DNA of 8,185 nt from CAYSBK01 sp964429265 (GCA_964429265.1 CAYSBK010000108.1:1-8185), one strand, 5' to 3'; shown: positions 1 through 7,059, counted from the stretch's first letter. The notes: generated from the letters alone by a model not told the origin. Program-made: numbers and translations.

Positions 1-826
1 CCCGCTCATGCAGCGAAATGAATTCCCTCGACCCTCTGTCGAGCCAGCCGTGGAAAATGACCCTTGTCCTCGCAGCAGCCGCGAGTTGCTCAAGTTCGTT
101 CCGGTATGGTCCCTCGCCGATAATGTGAACCTCAAATGGCAACTCCACATCGCTGACCGCTTTGATCAGCGTCTGAAATCCTTTCCTCTTAAGCAACCTG
201 CTGCATCCCAGGATTATATTCTCCTTCGGCTTGCTCAAGTCCAGCTTGAAGCTGTCCAGATCGATGCCGTTAGGGATGTGTTCTACGCGGTAGGTGCCGA
301 CATTTTTCAGAATGAGGCTTTTGAGGTAAAGCGACGGTGCCACAACTGCCTTGGCGCTTTTGCAGACCGCCGCAAGGAGGGGACGCGTCACTTTATGCTG
401 AACCTGGAACCTGTCCGGATTGAAACCCGGGACATCGCTGCCGTGGGCAGTCACAACATACGGAATCTTTGTCAGTGTATGCAGCGGCAATGCTAAAGTA
501 CCGCCCGGCACGATGAAGTGGCAGTGTACAACGTCATAGTTATTTCGTCTTACAAGCTGCAGCACCTTGCCTATAGCCCCAGGTACATAAGTGGCAAGTT
601 CATGCGTGTAGCAAATGTTAGGTTTCCTGCGAATAGCCGGTGTCCTGTAAATGTTCACGCCCTGAATAATCTCAAACTTCGGCAAACCCTTGTATCGCAT
701 CGTAACCACGTCGACATGATGGCCTTTACGAACCAGGTGCTTGCACAATTCAAGCGCCACAGGTGCAGCACCGCCGCCGACAGGCGGGAACTCGTGATTC
801 AGTGTGAGAATCTTCAGTCTTTTCAC
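1..826 (-). CDS. GT4-family glycosyltransferase, C-terminus cut by the window edge
   Basis: Seen: an open frame of 275 codons from GTG 826 to the left edge, beginning (M)KRLKILTLNHEFPP. An in-frame TGA 21 bases upstream leaves this GTG as the only sensible start, and a GAGGAGGG ribosome site lies about 13 bases before it. Motifs are those of GT-B retaining transferases (GT4, 'group 1'): a glycine-rich N-terminal loop PPVGGGA (residues 14-20), HGSD (128-131), IPNGID (184-189) where the second Rossmann domain begins, and GEGPYR (237-242). Known: such enzymes move a sugar from a nucleotide sugar to a growing glycan or lipid on the cytoplasmic side. The usual length is 360-400 residues, so about 100 C-terminal residues, including the donor-binding E-x7-E region, lie outside the window. 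It starts 2 bases after the stop of the GT-C gene, so it is almost certainly cotranscribed with it. The donor and acceptor sugars cannot be told from sequence. Confidence 0.93.
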   Translation of the reverse strand, partial: MKRLKILTLNHEFPPVGGGAAPVALELCKHLVRKGHHVDVVTMRYKGLPKFEIIQGVNIYRTPAIRRKPNICYTHELATYVPGAIGKVLQLVRRNNYDVVHCHFIVPGGTLALPLHTLTKIPYVVTAHGSDVPGFNPDRFQVQHKVTRPLLAAVCKSAKAVVAPSLYLKSLILKNVGTYRVEHIPNGIDLDSFKLDLSKPKENIILGCSRLLKRKGFQTLIKAVSDVELPFEVHIIGEGPYRNELEQLAAAARTRVIFHGWLDRGSREFISLHER

Positions 827-828
827 CG

Positions 829-3009
829 TTACGGACGACCCTCCTCACCGGTCGCCTCTTTCAATTCGAACAGCACGTGCATGCCGAAATCTCGATGAGC
901 GAGGTTGCTGCCGCCACGGATCGGTACGAATAGTTCCGGCTCGACAAGGCGGTAGTTTTGCATTATGAACTGTCGCAGCGGCTTCAAAGCCTCGTAACGC
1001 AGCGCCTCCTCCTCATCGAAGCGCCGGCGCAGGAACGAACTCCACCACGCGTCGTAACTATCAGCCTCCTCGCCCGGCCTGACAAAATGAGGCTGGCGGG
1101 CACCCTGGAAGCCGCGAGGTGCAACCGGCCAGAGTTCATATGGCGGCCGCTCCGTCGGAATGTGGCGCTTGCGCGAGTCGACGATGAACTTCGGCGGCTC
1201 CCTGCGAAAGTCTTCCACCATCCTGTTGATTCGCCGCTCGAACACCTGCGGCGCCGGCCGCGGCATCATAAACGCCGGCGCGGTCGGGGCAAATCGCTGG
1301 GCGACAACGTAGATACCCGGAAACCATCCCCAAACGTATATCTTATCCGTCGGCTGCGAATGAGAACGGATATACAGCCCGGCGATTTCCCAGTAGCCCT
1401 TCAAGCCCTTGCGCCGACGGTTCGATACCTCGCTCAACCTCTGGGCGTAGCCGCGTTGCTTTCCGCCATATGGCAGGCCGGTGTGCGGACTCGTACGCAC
1501 GCCAAACAATACCGGCCAGCACATAATCAACGCGCACACGAACCCGGCCGAGCCACCGAGCACCCACTTCGCCTTGTTTGCCCCCTTAGTGAGCAAATCG
1601 GTCAAAGGCCCAACCAAAACCACCGCCATAAAGACGGCCGCCGCCGCAAGCAATTGGTTGAACTGGCCGTAATTCTCAAGGTTTTTAGGGTCAGCTATCC
1701 GCAGAAAAACTCCCCTCACAACCAACGGCAACACAATGCAGCCGACAGCCAGCAACAGAAAATCCAGGACAACCCTCGCCGGACTGACTATCAAAGGTGA
1801 TTTTTGCCTTAATCGCTCCACAAAGAGCGCCAATGCATACCCGCTCAGCATCGCTGCTGATGCGTTCAACGGCAGATAATACTGCTCATAGGAGCGCGGG
1901 CTTATCCACACGAAAGCCATATCCAGAACCCACCACAGACCGAAAAGAAGAACGAATCGCTCGTAAGGTCTCGGCTGCAAGCGCTGTCGGCGACGCAGCT
2001 TGCTCAGCAGGCTCCACAGCGTCCTGTAAATCCGAAGGACGATGCCGCTCAAGGCCAGTACAATGGGCAAAATAAGGTACCCGTAATACCGCAGGACTCT
2101 CGGCCATTGTTCCGAAAACGGTACAAGCTTCTTACTCTGCGCGATATAGTCCGGAATGGCCTTTGCCTGCCCGCCGTCGCCGCCGGCCGGCAGCATTTTT
2201 GCCAGTGTCCGCCACGCAAACGAGTACGGCAGCCGTAACTGGACATTCCATCCAAGTATCCAGATATAGAGAGGCCCCAGCGCCGCGACCGCCCCGGCAA
2301 CCAGCAGCAGGATGTCCCGGCCCGTCTGCTTGAAACTCTTATGCCCCAAAATGGGCTGCGCAACAACAAACAATCCCATCGCACCAATTACCGACACGCC
2401 GGTCGGCTTGAAAAGAGGCGCCCAGCTCGCGGCAGCGCCTGCAAGAAATGCCAGCCACCACTTGCCCTCGATCTCGTACAGCACAAAACAGCTTGCACCA
2501 AGCACCATACACGCGATCATATACTGCTCTTTTACGTTGCCGTACTTCGCGATAAACGGTGCCGAAAGGTAAGTTGATGCAATAACGACTCCCACCGCCG
2601 CCGGCAACAGCCCGAAAAGCCTTCGCATCGCCACAAACATCAAGACCAGGGCGGCAGCCTGCATTATCGTTTGTATCAACTCCGGTCCCACCTCGTTGTA
2701 TCCGAACAGCCACACGCCCAGCATGTTGACAAGCAGCGTCCCCAACTGGGCACTCGGTTTTTCCTCAACGCCGATTTTCGCGCCGTTGATGATATGAGCC
2801 GCCGAATAAACGTATGCCCCGCTGTCGAATGCGCCGGGCGAGTTGAACTCGATGTATTTTCCAAGCACGAACGGCACGCCGGCAATAATCCCAACCGCAA
2901 CTATCGCCGCAATTTGCGCCCTGCGCGTACCCCGATCCGAACGCACAGGCGTGATTTTCTCCTGGGCCCTGCCCGTCCGCCTACGCCTTTTTGCGTGCCG
3001 CTTGCTCAC
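829..3009 (-). CDS. GT-C membrane glycosyltransferase, GT39/ArnT-like
   Basis: A 726-residue integral membrane protein. Residues 1-32 are very basic (KRHAKRRRR), followed by a first membrane segment at about 33-50. The first periplasmic loop carries FDSGAYVY (61-68), with D62 in the place of the catalytic Asp of PMT/ArnT enzymes, and then EEKPSAQLG (82-90), like the conserved K-P of that family. Roughly ten more hydrophobic segments run to about residue 500, with R372-SYEQYYLPL in the later part. Residues 505-726 form a soluble tail containing DKIYVWGWFPGIYV (555-568). Known: GT-C enzymes transfer sugar from a polyprenyl-phosphate carrier on the outer side of the membrane. The start is GTG, sharing GTGA with the stop of the GT2 gene, with GGGAGG 7-8 bases upstream. 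The neighbouring GT2 enzyme is the expected source of its lipid-linked donor. The acceptor (lipid, protein or glycan) is unknown. Confidence 0.85.
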   Translation of the reverse strand: MSKRHAKRRRRTGRAQEKITPVRSDRGTRRAQIAAIVAVGIIAGVPFVLGKYIEFNSPGAFDSGAYVYSAAHIINGAKIGVEEKPSAQLGTLLVNMLGVWLFGYNEVGPELIQTIMQAAALVLMFVAMRRLFGLLPAAVGVVIASTYLSAPFIAKYGNVKEQYMIACMVLGASCFVLYEIEGKWWLAFLAGAAASWAPLFKPTGVSVIGAMGLFVVAQPILGHKSFKQTGRDILLLVAGAVAALGPLYIWILGWNVQLRLPYSFAWRTLAKMLPAGGDGGQAKAIPDYIAQSKKLVPFSEQWPRVLRYYGYLILPIVLALSGIVLRIYRTLWSLLSKLRRRQRLQPRPYERFVLLFGLWWVLDMAFVWISPRSYEQYYLPLNASAAMLSGYALALFVERLRQKSPLIVSPARVVLDFLLLAVGCIVLPLVVRGVFLRIADPKNLENYGQFNQLLAAAAVFMAVVLVGPLTDLLTKGANKAKWVLGGSAGFVCALIMCWPVLFGVRTSPHTGLPYGGKQRGYAQRLSEVSNRRRKGLKGYWEIAGLYIRSHSQPTDKIYVWGWFPGIYVVAQRFAPTAPAFMMPRPAPQVFERRINRMVEDFRREPPKFIVDSRKRHIPTERPPYELWPVAPRGFQGARQPHFVRPGEEADSYDAWWSSFLRRRFDEEEALRYEALKPLRQFIMQNYRLVEPELFVPIRGGSNLAHRDFGMHVLFELKEATGEEGRP

Positions 3010-4019
3010 TTTGGGCCCTCCCGGCTCTCGGCGGAGTTTTTCAGCTGCTTACTGCCTGCCGCCCCGGCCGTTTCAAGAATTTCCCTTATCACATAGGTCG
3101 GCCTGTTCTGCGACTCGTGATACGTCCGAACCAGAAGCTCCGCCAGCAGCCCCATCAGGATAAACTGAAGACTGACAAACACCAGCAGAATCGTCAGGTA
3201 CAAAAGCGGGTTTCCGGTCATATCGGTATTGTGCAGCAGTTTCATCAGCACGACCGCCACCGCCGAAGCCAAGCCCAGACCCATCGTGATAAGCCCCCAC
3301 CCCCCGAACAACTGAATGGGCTTGGTCGAAAAACTCAGCAAGAACTTCACCGTGACAAGATCCAGAAGCACCTTCCACGTCCGCGCCAGGCCATATTTTG
3401 CCTGGCCGGCCGTTCTCGGCCTGTGGTTTACCTCCATCTCGGTAATCCGCGCTCCCGCCCAGCTCGCCAACGCCGGGATGAACCTGTGCATCTCGCCGTA
3501 CAGCTTCGTCTCTATCAGCACCTCCCTGCGGTAAGCCTTGAGCGTACAGCCGAAATCGTGAAGCCTCACCCCTGTGATGCGGCCGATCAGCCAGTTGGCT
3601 ACCTTCGAAGGAACCAACCTCGTCAGCACATTGTCATGCCTGTTCTTGCGCCAGCCGCTGACCACGTCGTAGCCCTGTTGCAATTTGCTTACCATCCTCG
3701 GTATGTCGGCCGGGTCGTTCTGCAAATCCCCGTCGATCGCCACGATGACCCGCCCCCGGGCGTGGGCAAAACCCGCACTCAACGCGGCCGTCTGGCCGAA
3801 ATTCCGCCGAAAGCTGATAACCCGAACCCGCTCGTCCTGCCGCTGCCAGGACGCCAGTATCTCGAAGCTCTTGTCCGTGCTGCCGTCGTCTACGAAGATT
3901 ATTTCGTATTCATACTTGCCATCCAGAGCCTGCTTTAGCTGCCGGTATAGCTGTTCTATGTTGTCCTGCTCGTTCAGGACCGGCACCACCACCGACAATT
4001 CAACACTTTGTCCCTGCAT
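3006..4019 (-). CDS. GT2 polyprenyl-phosphate glycosyltransferase (DPM1/GtrB/ArnC-like)
   Basis: 337 residues. The N-terminal GT-A domain has SVVVPVLNEQDNI (9-21), VDDGSTD (43-49), the metal-binding DGD (96-98) in AIDGDLQNDP, and HDFGCTLKAYRREV (154-167), which is typical of the dolichyl/undecaprenyl-phosphate sugar synthases. Two membrane segments follow at about 238-262 and 272-296, the GtrB/ArnC arrangement, and then a short polar tail. Family role: transfer of a sugar from a nucleotide donor to a polyprenyl phosphate at the cytoplasmic face. ATG 4019 is chosen because GGGAG lies 6 bases upstream and the conserved fold begins at residue 7. It is the first gene of the leftward operon, and its stop overlaps the start of the GT-C gene by 4 bases, which suggests translational coupling. 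The sugar (glucose, mannose, aminoarabinose or other) cannot be decided from the sequence. Confidence 0.92.
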   Translation of the reverse strand: MQGQSVELSVVVPVLNEQDNIEQLYRQLKQALDGKYEYEIIFVDDGSTDKSFEILASWQRQDERVRVISFRRNFGQTAALSAGFAHARGRVIVAIDGDLQNDPADIPRMVSKLQQGYDVVSGWRKNRHDNVLTRLVPSKVANWLIGRITGVRLHDFGCTLKAYRREVLIETKLYGEMHRFIPALASWAGARITEMEVNHRPRTAGQAKYGLARTWKVLLDLVTVKFLLSFSTKPIQLFGGWGLITMGLGLASAVAVVLMKLLHNTDMTGNPLLYLTILLVFVSLQFILMGLLAELLVRTYHESQNRPTYVIREILETAGAAGSKQLKNSAESREGPK

Positions 4020-4030
4020 AATCGACTCCC

Positions 4031-4046
4031 GGCCGGCTGACCGGCC
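4031..4046 (-). other. 5' leader hairpin of the glycosyltransferase operon
   Basis: A perfect inverted repeat GGCCGG-CTGA-CCGGCC (6 bp stem, 4-base loop), entirely G/C in the stem. It lies between the -10 box (4049-4054) and the GGGAG ribosome site (about 4026-4030), so it would form almost at the first nucleotides of the mRNA, immediately before the ribosome site. It could protect the 5' end or limit ribosome access. There is no T-run, so it is not a terminator. The function is inferred. Confidence 0.45.
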
Positions 4047-4048
4047 TC

Positions 4049-4077
4049 ATATTACTTGCGACAACCTTGTTTTGCAA
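4049..4077 (-). promoter_or_regulatory. Sigma70-like promoter of the glycosyltransferase operon
   Basis: Read on the minus strand: -35 TTGCAA (4077-4072), a 17-base spacer, and -10 TAATAT (4054-4049). Transcription would start near 4042, giving a leader of about 23 bases before ATG 4019. Spacing is ideal and both boxes are close to consensus. No repeat suggesting a dedicated operator is visible around it. Confidence 0.6.
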
Positions 4078-4333
4078 TATCGGTGCTTTCCGGGTGGGCT
4101 GCCAAAAGTTGGGCCTGCGATTTTTCGCCTCGCGGCCCGGCAGGGCGTCTGCCCGGGTCCCCCCGTCGAGGCCGATAATATCGCCCACGCCACGACCAGC
4201 GGCCCATTCTTCCAGCCCCTCGCGACAATCGCCCCGCTGCGCTGCGGCAGAATCAGGTTGCATTTGTGGCTGGCCCGGCTTTATTCGGACCCTCCGCTGC
4301 CCCGCAAAATGCAAGAATCCGCCGATTTTCGGC
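4078..4333. other. Intergenic stretch between divergent promoters, no gene seen
   Basis: A GC-rich spacer between the leftward glycosyltransferase promoter and the rightward rpsU promoter. Open frames cross it on both strands, but none has a ribosome site or a recognisable protein pattern. The one structure noted is an imperfect hairpin at 4136-4157: CCCGG-CAG pairs with CTG-CCCGGG through one bulged base, with a loop of about 5. It has no following T-run and no promoter aimed at it, so no RNA gene is called. Confidence 0.5.
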
Positions 4334-4362
4334 TTGATATATCCGTCCCGGGCGGTTATATA
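4334..4362 (+). promoter_or_regulatory. Sigma70-like promoter of rpsU
   Basis: -35 TTGATA (4334-4339), a 17-base spacer, and -10 TATATA (4357-4362; an overlapping TATAGT begins two bases later). The predicted start of transcription is near 4369, leaving a leader of about 90 bases before ATG 4459. It is the only good promoter seen upstream of rpsU, and it lies inside the frame that continues upstream of bS21. That argues against any N-terminal extension of the protein. Confidence 0.6.
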
Positions 4363-4375
4363 GTGAACCTTTCAG

Positions 4376-4414
4376 GCCCGGTTGACGAAATATGGTTGGC
4401 TGAATTGGCCGGGC
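4376..4414 (+). other. Possible stem in the rpsU mRNA leader
   Basis: GCCCGG (4376-4381) can pair with CCGGGC (4409-4414) across a 27-base loop, extended by a G-U and an A-U pair outside. It falls in the predicted 5' leader of rpsU and ends about 45 bases before the start codon, so it would not hide the ribosome site directly. Ribosomal protein leaders often carry autoregulatory structures, but I recognise no known motif here. Confidence 0.25.
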
Positions 4415-4458
4415 TTTCGGGAAGCAACTGGTTTCGCAAGAAAGGGGTTTGGTCTTTT

Positions 4459-4641
4459 ATGCTGAAAGTAAGAGCACGTGCCGGCGAATCCGTCCAGCAG
4501 ATGATGCGGCGGTTCAAGAAACTCTGCGAAAAGGAAGGTCTCATCAGGGATATGAAACGGACCGCTTACTATGAAAAGCCTTCCGAGAGGAACCGTCGCC
4601 GGCTCCGCAAAAGCAAAAGGGCCGCCTCCTCCCGAACGTAA
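4459..4641 (+). CDS. rpsU: Small-subunit ribosomal protein bS21
   Basis: 60 residues beginning MLKVRARAGESVQQMMRRF. This matches the bS21 pattern: a K-V-R strand, E9 and the variable loop, then RRFKK-CEKEG (17-27), IRDMKR, YYEKPSERNRRR (37-48), and a basic, disordered tail. Known role: binds the 30S platform near the 3' end of 16S rRNA and helps mRNA engagement during initiation. The length is normal (55-71). The frame is open far upstream, but ATG 4459 is the start because family homology begins here and AAAGGGG (4441-4447) lies 11 bases before it. That spacing is slightly long. It is a single-gene unit, divergent from the glycosyltransferase operon and convergent with the PadR/HAAS operon, and not in the rpsU-dnaG-rpoD arrangement of proteobacteria. 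Confidence 0.93.
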   Translation: MLKVRARAGESVQQMMRRFKKLCEKEGLIRDMKRTAYYEKPSERNRRRLRKSKRAASSRT

Positions 4642-4643
4642 AC

Positions 4644-4701
4644 GCGTATCCCTACGAAGCCATTTCCCCCGACACCTCAGCGTCCAAGCACCCTGATACG
4701 C
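4644..4701. other. Inverted repeat between convergent genes, possible terminator
   Basis: GCGTATC (4644-4650) and GATACGC (4695-4701) are exact 7-base complements separated by 44 bases. They fill the gap between the stop of rpsU (4641) and the stop of the HAAS gene (4718). On the + strand the right arm is followed by a T/C-rich run (about 4702-4720). The long loop and the lack of a solid T-run make this a weak terminator candidate. It is the only symmetric element seen where both converging transcripts must end. Confidence 0.25.
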
Positions 4702-4717
4702 CCCGTCTATTGCCTTT

Positions 4718-6568
4718 CTATCCTTTGTTTCCGCTGCTGGTACTTTCGACAGGCCAGAAAACCCTGTCGCCACCTTCGTCTCCCCATCGGCCAAGCTGCT
4801 TGCCACCGTCATCCTCGAAGTCGGAACCGATGCTGTAGAGTGTAAAGCCACCCGCCGTCCGCTTGTACACCAGCGGACCGTCGGAATAAGGGTCCATCGG
4901 CAATTTGCGGATATATCCGCCCTCCAACAATTCTTGCAGACTTGCCGGCAGACCTGCCTTGTCGTTTTTGTACCTGAGGATTGCGAGCGCTGTAATCAGG
5001 GCTTCGATTTCCGCCTTGCTTAGGTGAGCCAACTCCGACAGCCGCAACGTAGCGGGTGCCAGGACATACAGAGGCCATAACCTGGCCCGCTTCAAGCCAG
5101 ACCACTGCTCAATCTCGCCATAAAGGCCCTGCTCATCTCGTAACTGCCACGGAGTCATCTTCGCCCACTGCTGGACCTTTTGATAGATTTTGTCAAATTC
5201 CGCCCGCATTTGCTCTCTGTCAGCGCTGACCAGAGTCATCAGCAACGAACGCGCAAATGCGGCGGCATCCTCCGGCGATTGTCCCATTGCCTCCAAGTAT
5301 TGGAGCACTCTTGCCGGAATCACATGCCCCGAGCCTTTGCCGTTGTCCGTATAGCATCGCTGAAGGAAATCCAAGGCGAGGAGTCTTCCAAAGCTATAGT
5401 CAATGGTAAAACTGTCTTTGGTAACGCGGTCTTCGAGTTTTTCCTGGAAGTCTCTGAGCAGTTGAGCGTCCGGTTGTTGTTGACCAAGGATCTCGAAGCA
5501 AGATTGTACACACCCGGCCTGAATGGCTATGCCCACCAATTGTTCGATAAGCGTCCGCGGTCCCTTGTAATGTCTTCCCACCTGGTAGCACACCAGCACA
5601 TCCTCGAAGGCTTCTTCAAGCCGGCCGTCGTAGGCCCTTAGCCTGGCCCGCCAGCTTAGCACCCTGCACAGGCTTTTCACTTCCGATAGTTCGGGCAAAT
5701 TCATAGCCGGTAAACTGCCGTCCTCGGCCTGACGCTTCCACCAGCAGTACGGCTTGTCGCTCGCCTGTTTGAGAAGCTCAAGTGCCTGGGCGTTATCCGA
5801 CACCCACCGTCTCATCGCTGAAAGTTCCTCGGCGGTGAAATTGCCGGGCCAGCGCTTTTGACCGACGGACCGCAGCAAGTCAGGTTCCCGCTTTGATCCA
5901 CTCGTTTGCTTTAGCCACGCCGGCTCTTTATAGGCTGAGGCGGCCTTCTGGTAGAGCGGCGCGGCATTGAGGCTTTCGTCGGCCGGCGGCCTGGCAATGC
6001 GGGCCAACTCTTCAACGTAGTTGACTCGTATCGTCGGCTCACCCAGTGAAATGTACACGCAATAAACAATCAAACACGCCAACAGTATAGCCAGTGATTG
6101 AAACGTCCTGGCTACGACTGTCCGCCACATCGGCCGGCACCGCTTCTTCGCCCGGCGAAGCAGAACGCCGAGCAATTTCGCCTCGCCGAAGTCGGCGATA
6201 AGCCGACGGGCTTTCTCCTGTTTCTCCTGGTCGCTTTTGCAATCTCTCAATGCGTCTTCAAAGTGAGCCGCAAGTTCTGCAAGAACCTCCTGGCGGACGG
6301 TCCTGCGGTACCGCATCCTCCGGGCAATCAACCGAACAAAGTCCGCGGCCTCCGCCGGCAAACCTGCAAGCTCCGGTGCACGAACCTTCGAATAACGTGA
6401 AATCAGGCGAACAATAACACCGCCGATTGCCGCACCGCCGACCATCCCCCCAAGCAAAGGTATGCAATAACTGTTTTTCAAGTAGCAGTGAAGAGACACA
6501 AACAGCTCTATGAACATCCCCACGATGCCACCGACCAGGATTCCTGCGGTTATAATGAGCCACTTCAT
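4718..6568 (-). CDS. Membrane protein with HAAS/permease-prefix-like domain, PadR partner
   Basis: 616 residues from ATG 6568, which has AAGGAG about 10 bases upstream. An in-frame TTG at 6586 lies on that ribosome site and is rejected. Two hydrophobic segments (about 3-23 and 35-57) precede a helical charged domain (about 75-140: RRMRYRRTVRQEVLAELAAHF, then the end motif ADFGEAKLLG). This resembles the HAAS/permease-prefix domains often encoded beside PadR regulators. A third membrane segment (about 155-176) is followed by some 440 probably extracytoplasmic residues, largely helical, which I do not recognise. Residues 556-590 (LPMDPYSDGPLVY, GFTLYSIGSDFEDDGG) resemble the C-terminal part of GspG-type pseudopilins, but no prepilin cleavage site is present. 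It starts 46 bases after the padR stop and so is cotranscribed. Inferred role: envelope sensor or effector working with PadR. Confidence 0.75.
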   Translation of the reverse strand: MKWLIITAGILVGGIVGMFIELFVSLHCYLKNSYCIPLLGGMVGGAAIGGVIVRLISRYSKVRAPELAGLPAEAADFVRLIARRMRYRRTVRQEVLAELAAHFEDALRDCKSDQEKQEKARRLIADFGEAKLLGVLLRRAKKRCRPMWRTVVARTFQSLAILLACLIVYCVYISLGEPTIRVNYVEELARIARPPADESLNAAPLYQKAASAYKEPAWLKQTSGSKREPDLLRSVGQKRWPGNFTAEELSAMRRWVSDNAQALELLKQASDKPYCWWKRQAEDGSLPAMNLPELSEVKSLCRVLSWRARLRAYDGRLEEAFEDVLVCYQVGRHYKGPRTLIEQLVGIAIQAGCVQSCFEILGQQQPDAQLLRDFQEKLEDRVTKDSFTIDYSFGRLLALDFLQRCYTDNGKGSGHVIPARVLQYLEAMGQSPEDAAAFARSLLMTLVSADREQMRAEFDKIYQKVQQWAKMTPWQLRDEQGLYGEIEQWSGLKRARLWPLYVLAPATLRLSELAHLSKAEIEALITALAILRYKNDKAGLPASLQELLEGGYIRKLPMDPYSDGPLVYKRTAGGFTLYSIGSDFEDDGGKQLGRWGDEGGDRVFWPVESTSSGNKG

Positions 6569-6614
6569 AAATGGACTCTCCTTCAAAATCCGCCGAACGG
6601 CGCAATCTCGGCGC

Positions 6615-6956
6615 TCAGGCAGGCGCCAGCGCCCCGCCGAAGACGAGATTCAGCCCGGCGGTAAGTTCCTTCAATTGTGCCTTCTGCCTGGCGAGTTCCT
6701 CCTTGCCCCTGCTCGTAATTGAATAGTAGCGTCTCTCGCGGCCGGAATCTGTTTTCTCCCACTGCCCCTTTACGAGTTTTTTCGCCTCCAGGTTGTACAG
6801 CAGCGGATAAAGCGTGCCCTTGCCAAGCGTCAGAATATTACCGCTTTGCTGTTCGATCGCCTCGCTCAACTCGTAGCCGTACATCTTCCCGCGGGAAAGA
6901 ATTTCCAGAACCACCACCGGAGCAATTCCCTTCAGCAACTGACTTTCAAACTTCAT
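6615..6956 (-). CDS. PadR-family transcriptional regulator
   Basis: 113 residues, a short PadR protein. The winged-helix domain is clear: APVVVLEIL (12-20), GKMYGYELSEAI (23-34), the recognition segment LTLGKGTLYPLLYNLEAKKLV (42-62), and the wing SGRERRYYSITSRGKEEL (71-88). The C-terminal helix (about 85-105), which dimerises in this family, is short. Start ATG 6956 has AGGAG 6-7 bases upstream and begins at the normal N-terminus. The ATG at 7043 would add 29 residues without a ribosome site. Known: PadR proteins are usually repressors that bind inverted or direct repeats in their own promoter and respond to a small molecule or, in PadR/HAAS pairs, to the partner protein. It is the first gene of a two-gene operon with the HAAS protein, and its own promoter carries repeats suited to autoregulation. 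Confidence 0.93.
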   Translation of the reverse strand: MKFESQLLKGIAPVVVLEILSRGKMYGYELSEAIEQQSGNILTLGKGTLYPLLYNLEAKKLVKGQWEKTDSGRERRYYSITSRGKEELARQKAQLKELTAGLNLVFGGALAPA

Positions 6957-7024
6957 CGCAATCTCCTGTCCAGAACCTGGCCTGCCGCCTTGGGCAAGCA
7001 CACCGCAAACAAGTAACGATTCAT

Positions 7025-7037
7025 CGGCACGGTGCCG
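7025..7037 (-). other. Hairpin in the padR mRNA leader
   Basis: CGGCAC-G-GTGCCG is a near-perfect palindrome (5 bp stem with a 3-base loop in RNA) in the roughly 97-base leader between the padR promoter and ATG 6956. It contains the second to sixth codons of the alternative ATG at 7043. There is no T-run, and its function is unknown. Confidence 0.25.
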
Positions 7038-7059
7038 GGGCATTTCGCTTCACAGGCTT

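Noticed and set aside
8..898. Two + strand open frames (8-496 and 518-898) before the GT-C gene
   Set aside because: The opposite strand reads as a continuous GT4 glycosyltransferase with its family motifs. The + strand frames have no ribosome site and show no family pattern.
958..1800. A 280-codon + strand frame inside the GT-C gene
   Set aside because: It is antisense to a clearly coding membrane protein, rich in Arg, His and Gln as antisense frames of GC-rich genes are, and has no ribosome site.
2991..3938. A 315-codon + strand frame antisense to the GT2 gene
   Set aside because: The GT2 frame carries every catalytic motif. The antisense frame is a compositional artefact.
4000..4314. A 104-codon minus strand frame upstream of the GT2 gene
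   Set aside because: It starts at TTG without a ribosome site, crosses the operon promoter and the GT2 start, and shows no protein pattern.
4309..4458. A 50-residue N-terminal extension of bS21 from ATG 4309
   Set aside because: The rpsU promoter lies inside it, bS21 proteins begin at the K-V-R segment, and no ribosome site precedes 4309.
6569..6586. A TTG start at 6586 for the HAAS gene
   Set aside because: That TTG overlaps the AAGGAG ribosome site that serves ATG 6568.
6591..6602. CGCCGAACGGCG palindrome between padR and the HAAS gene, as an attenuator
   Set aside because: The RNA stem would be only 4 bp, and the TTTT that follows is part of the sequence before the ribosome site. It is too weak to call.
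6957..7043. A 29-residue N-terminal extension of PadR from ATG 7043
   Set aside because: There is no ribosome site before 7043, the extension is unlike PadR N-termini, and ATG 6956 has AGGAG at proper spacing. A nearly leaderless start at 7043 is not strictly excluded.
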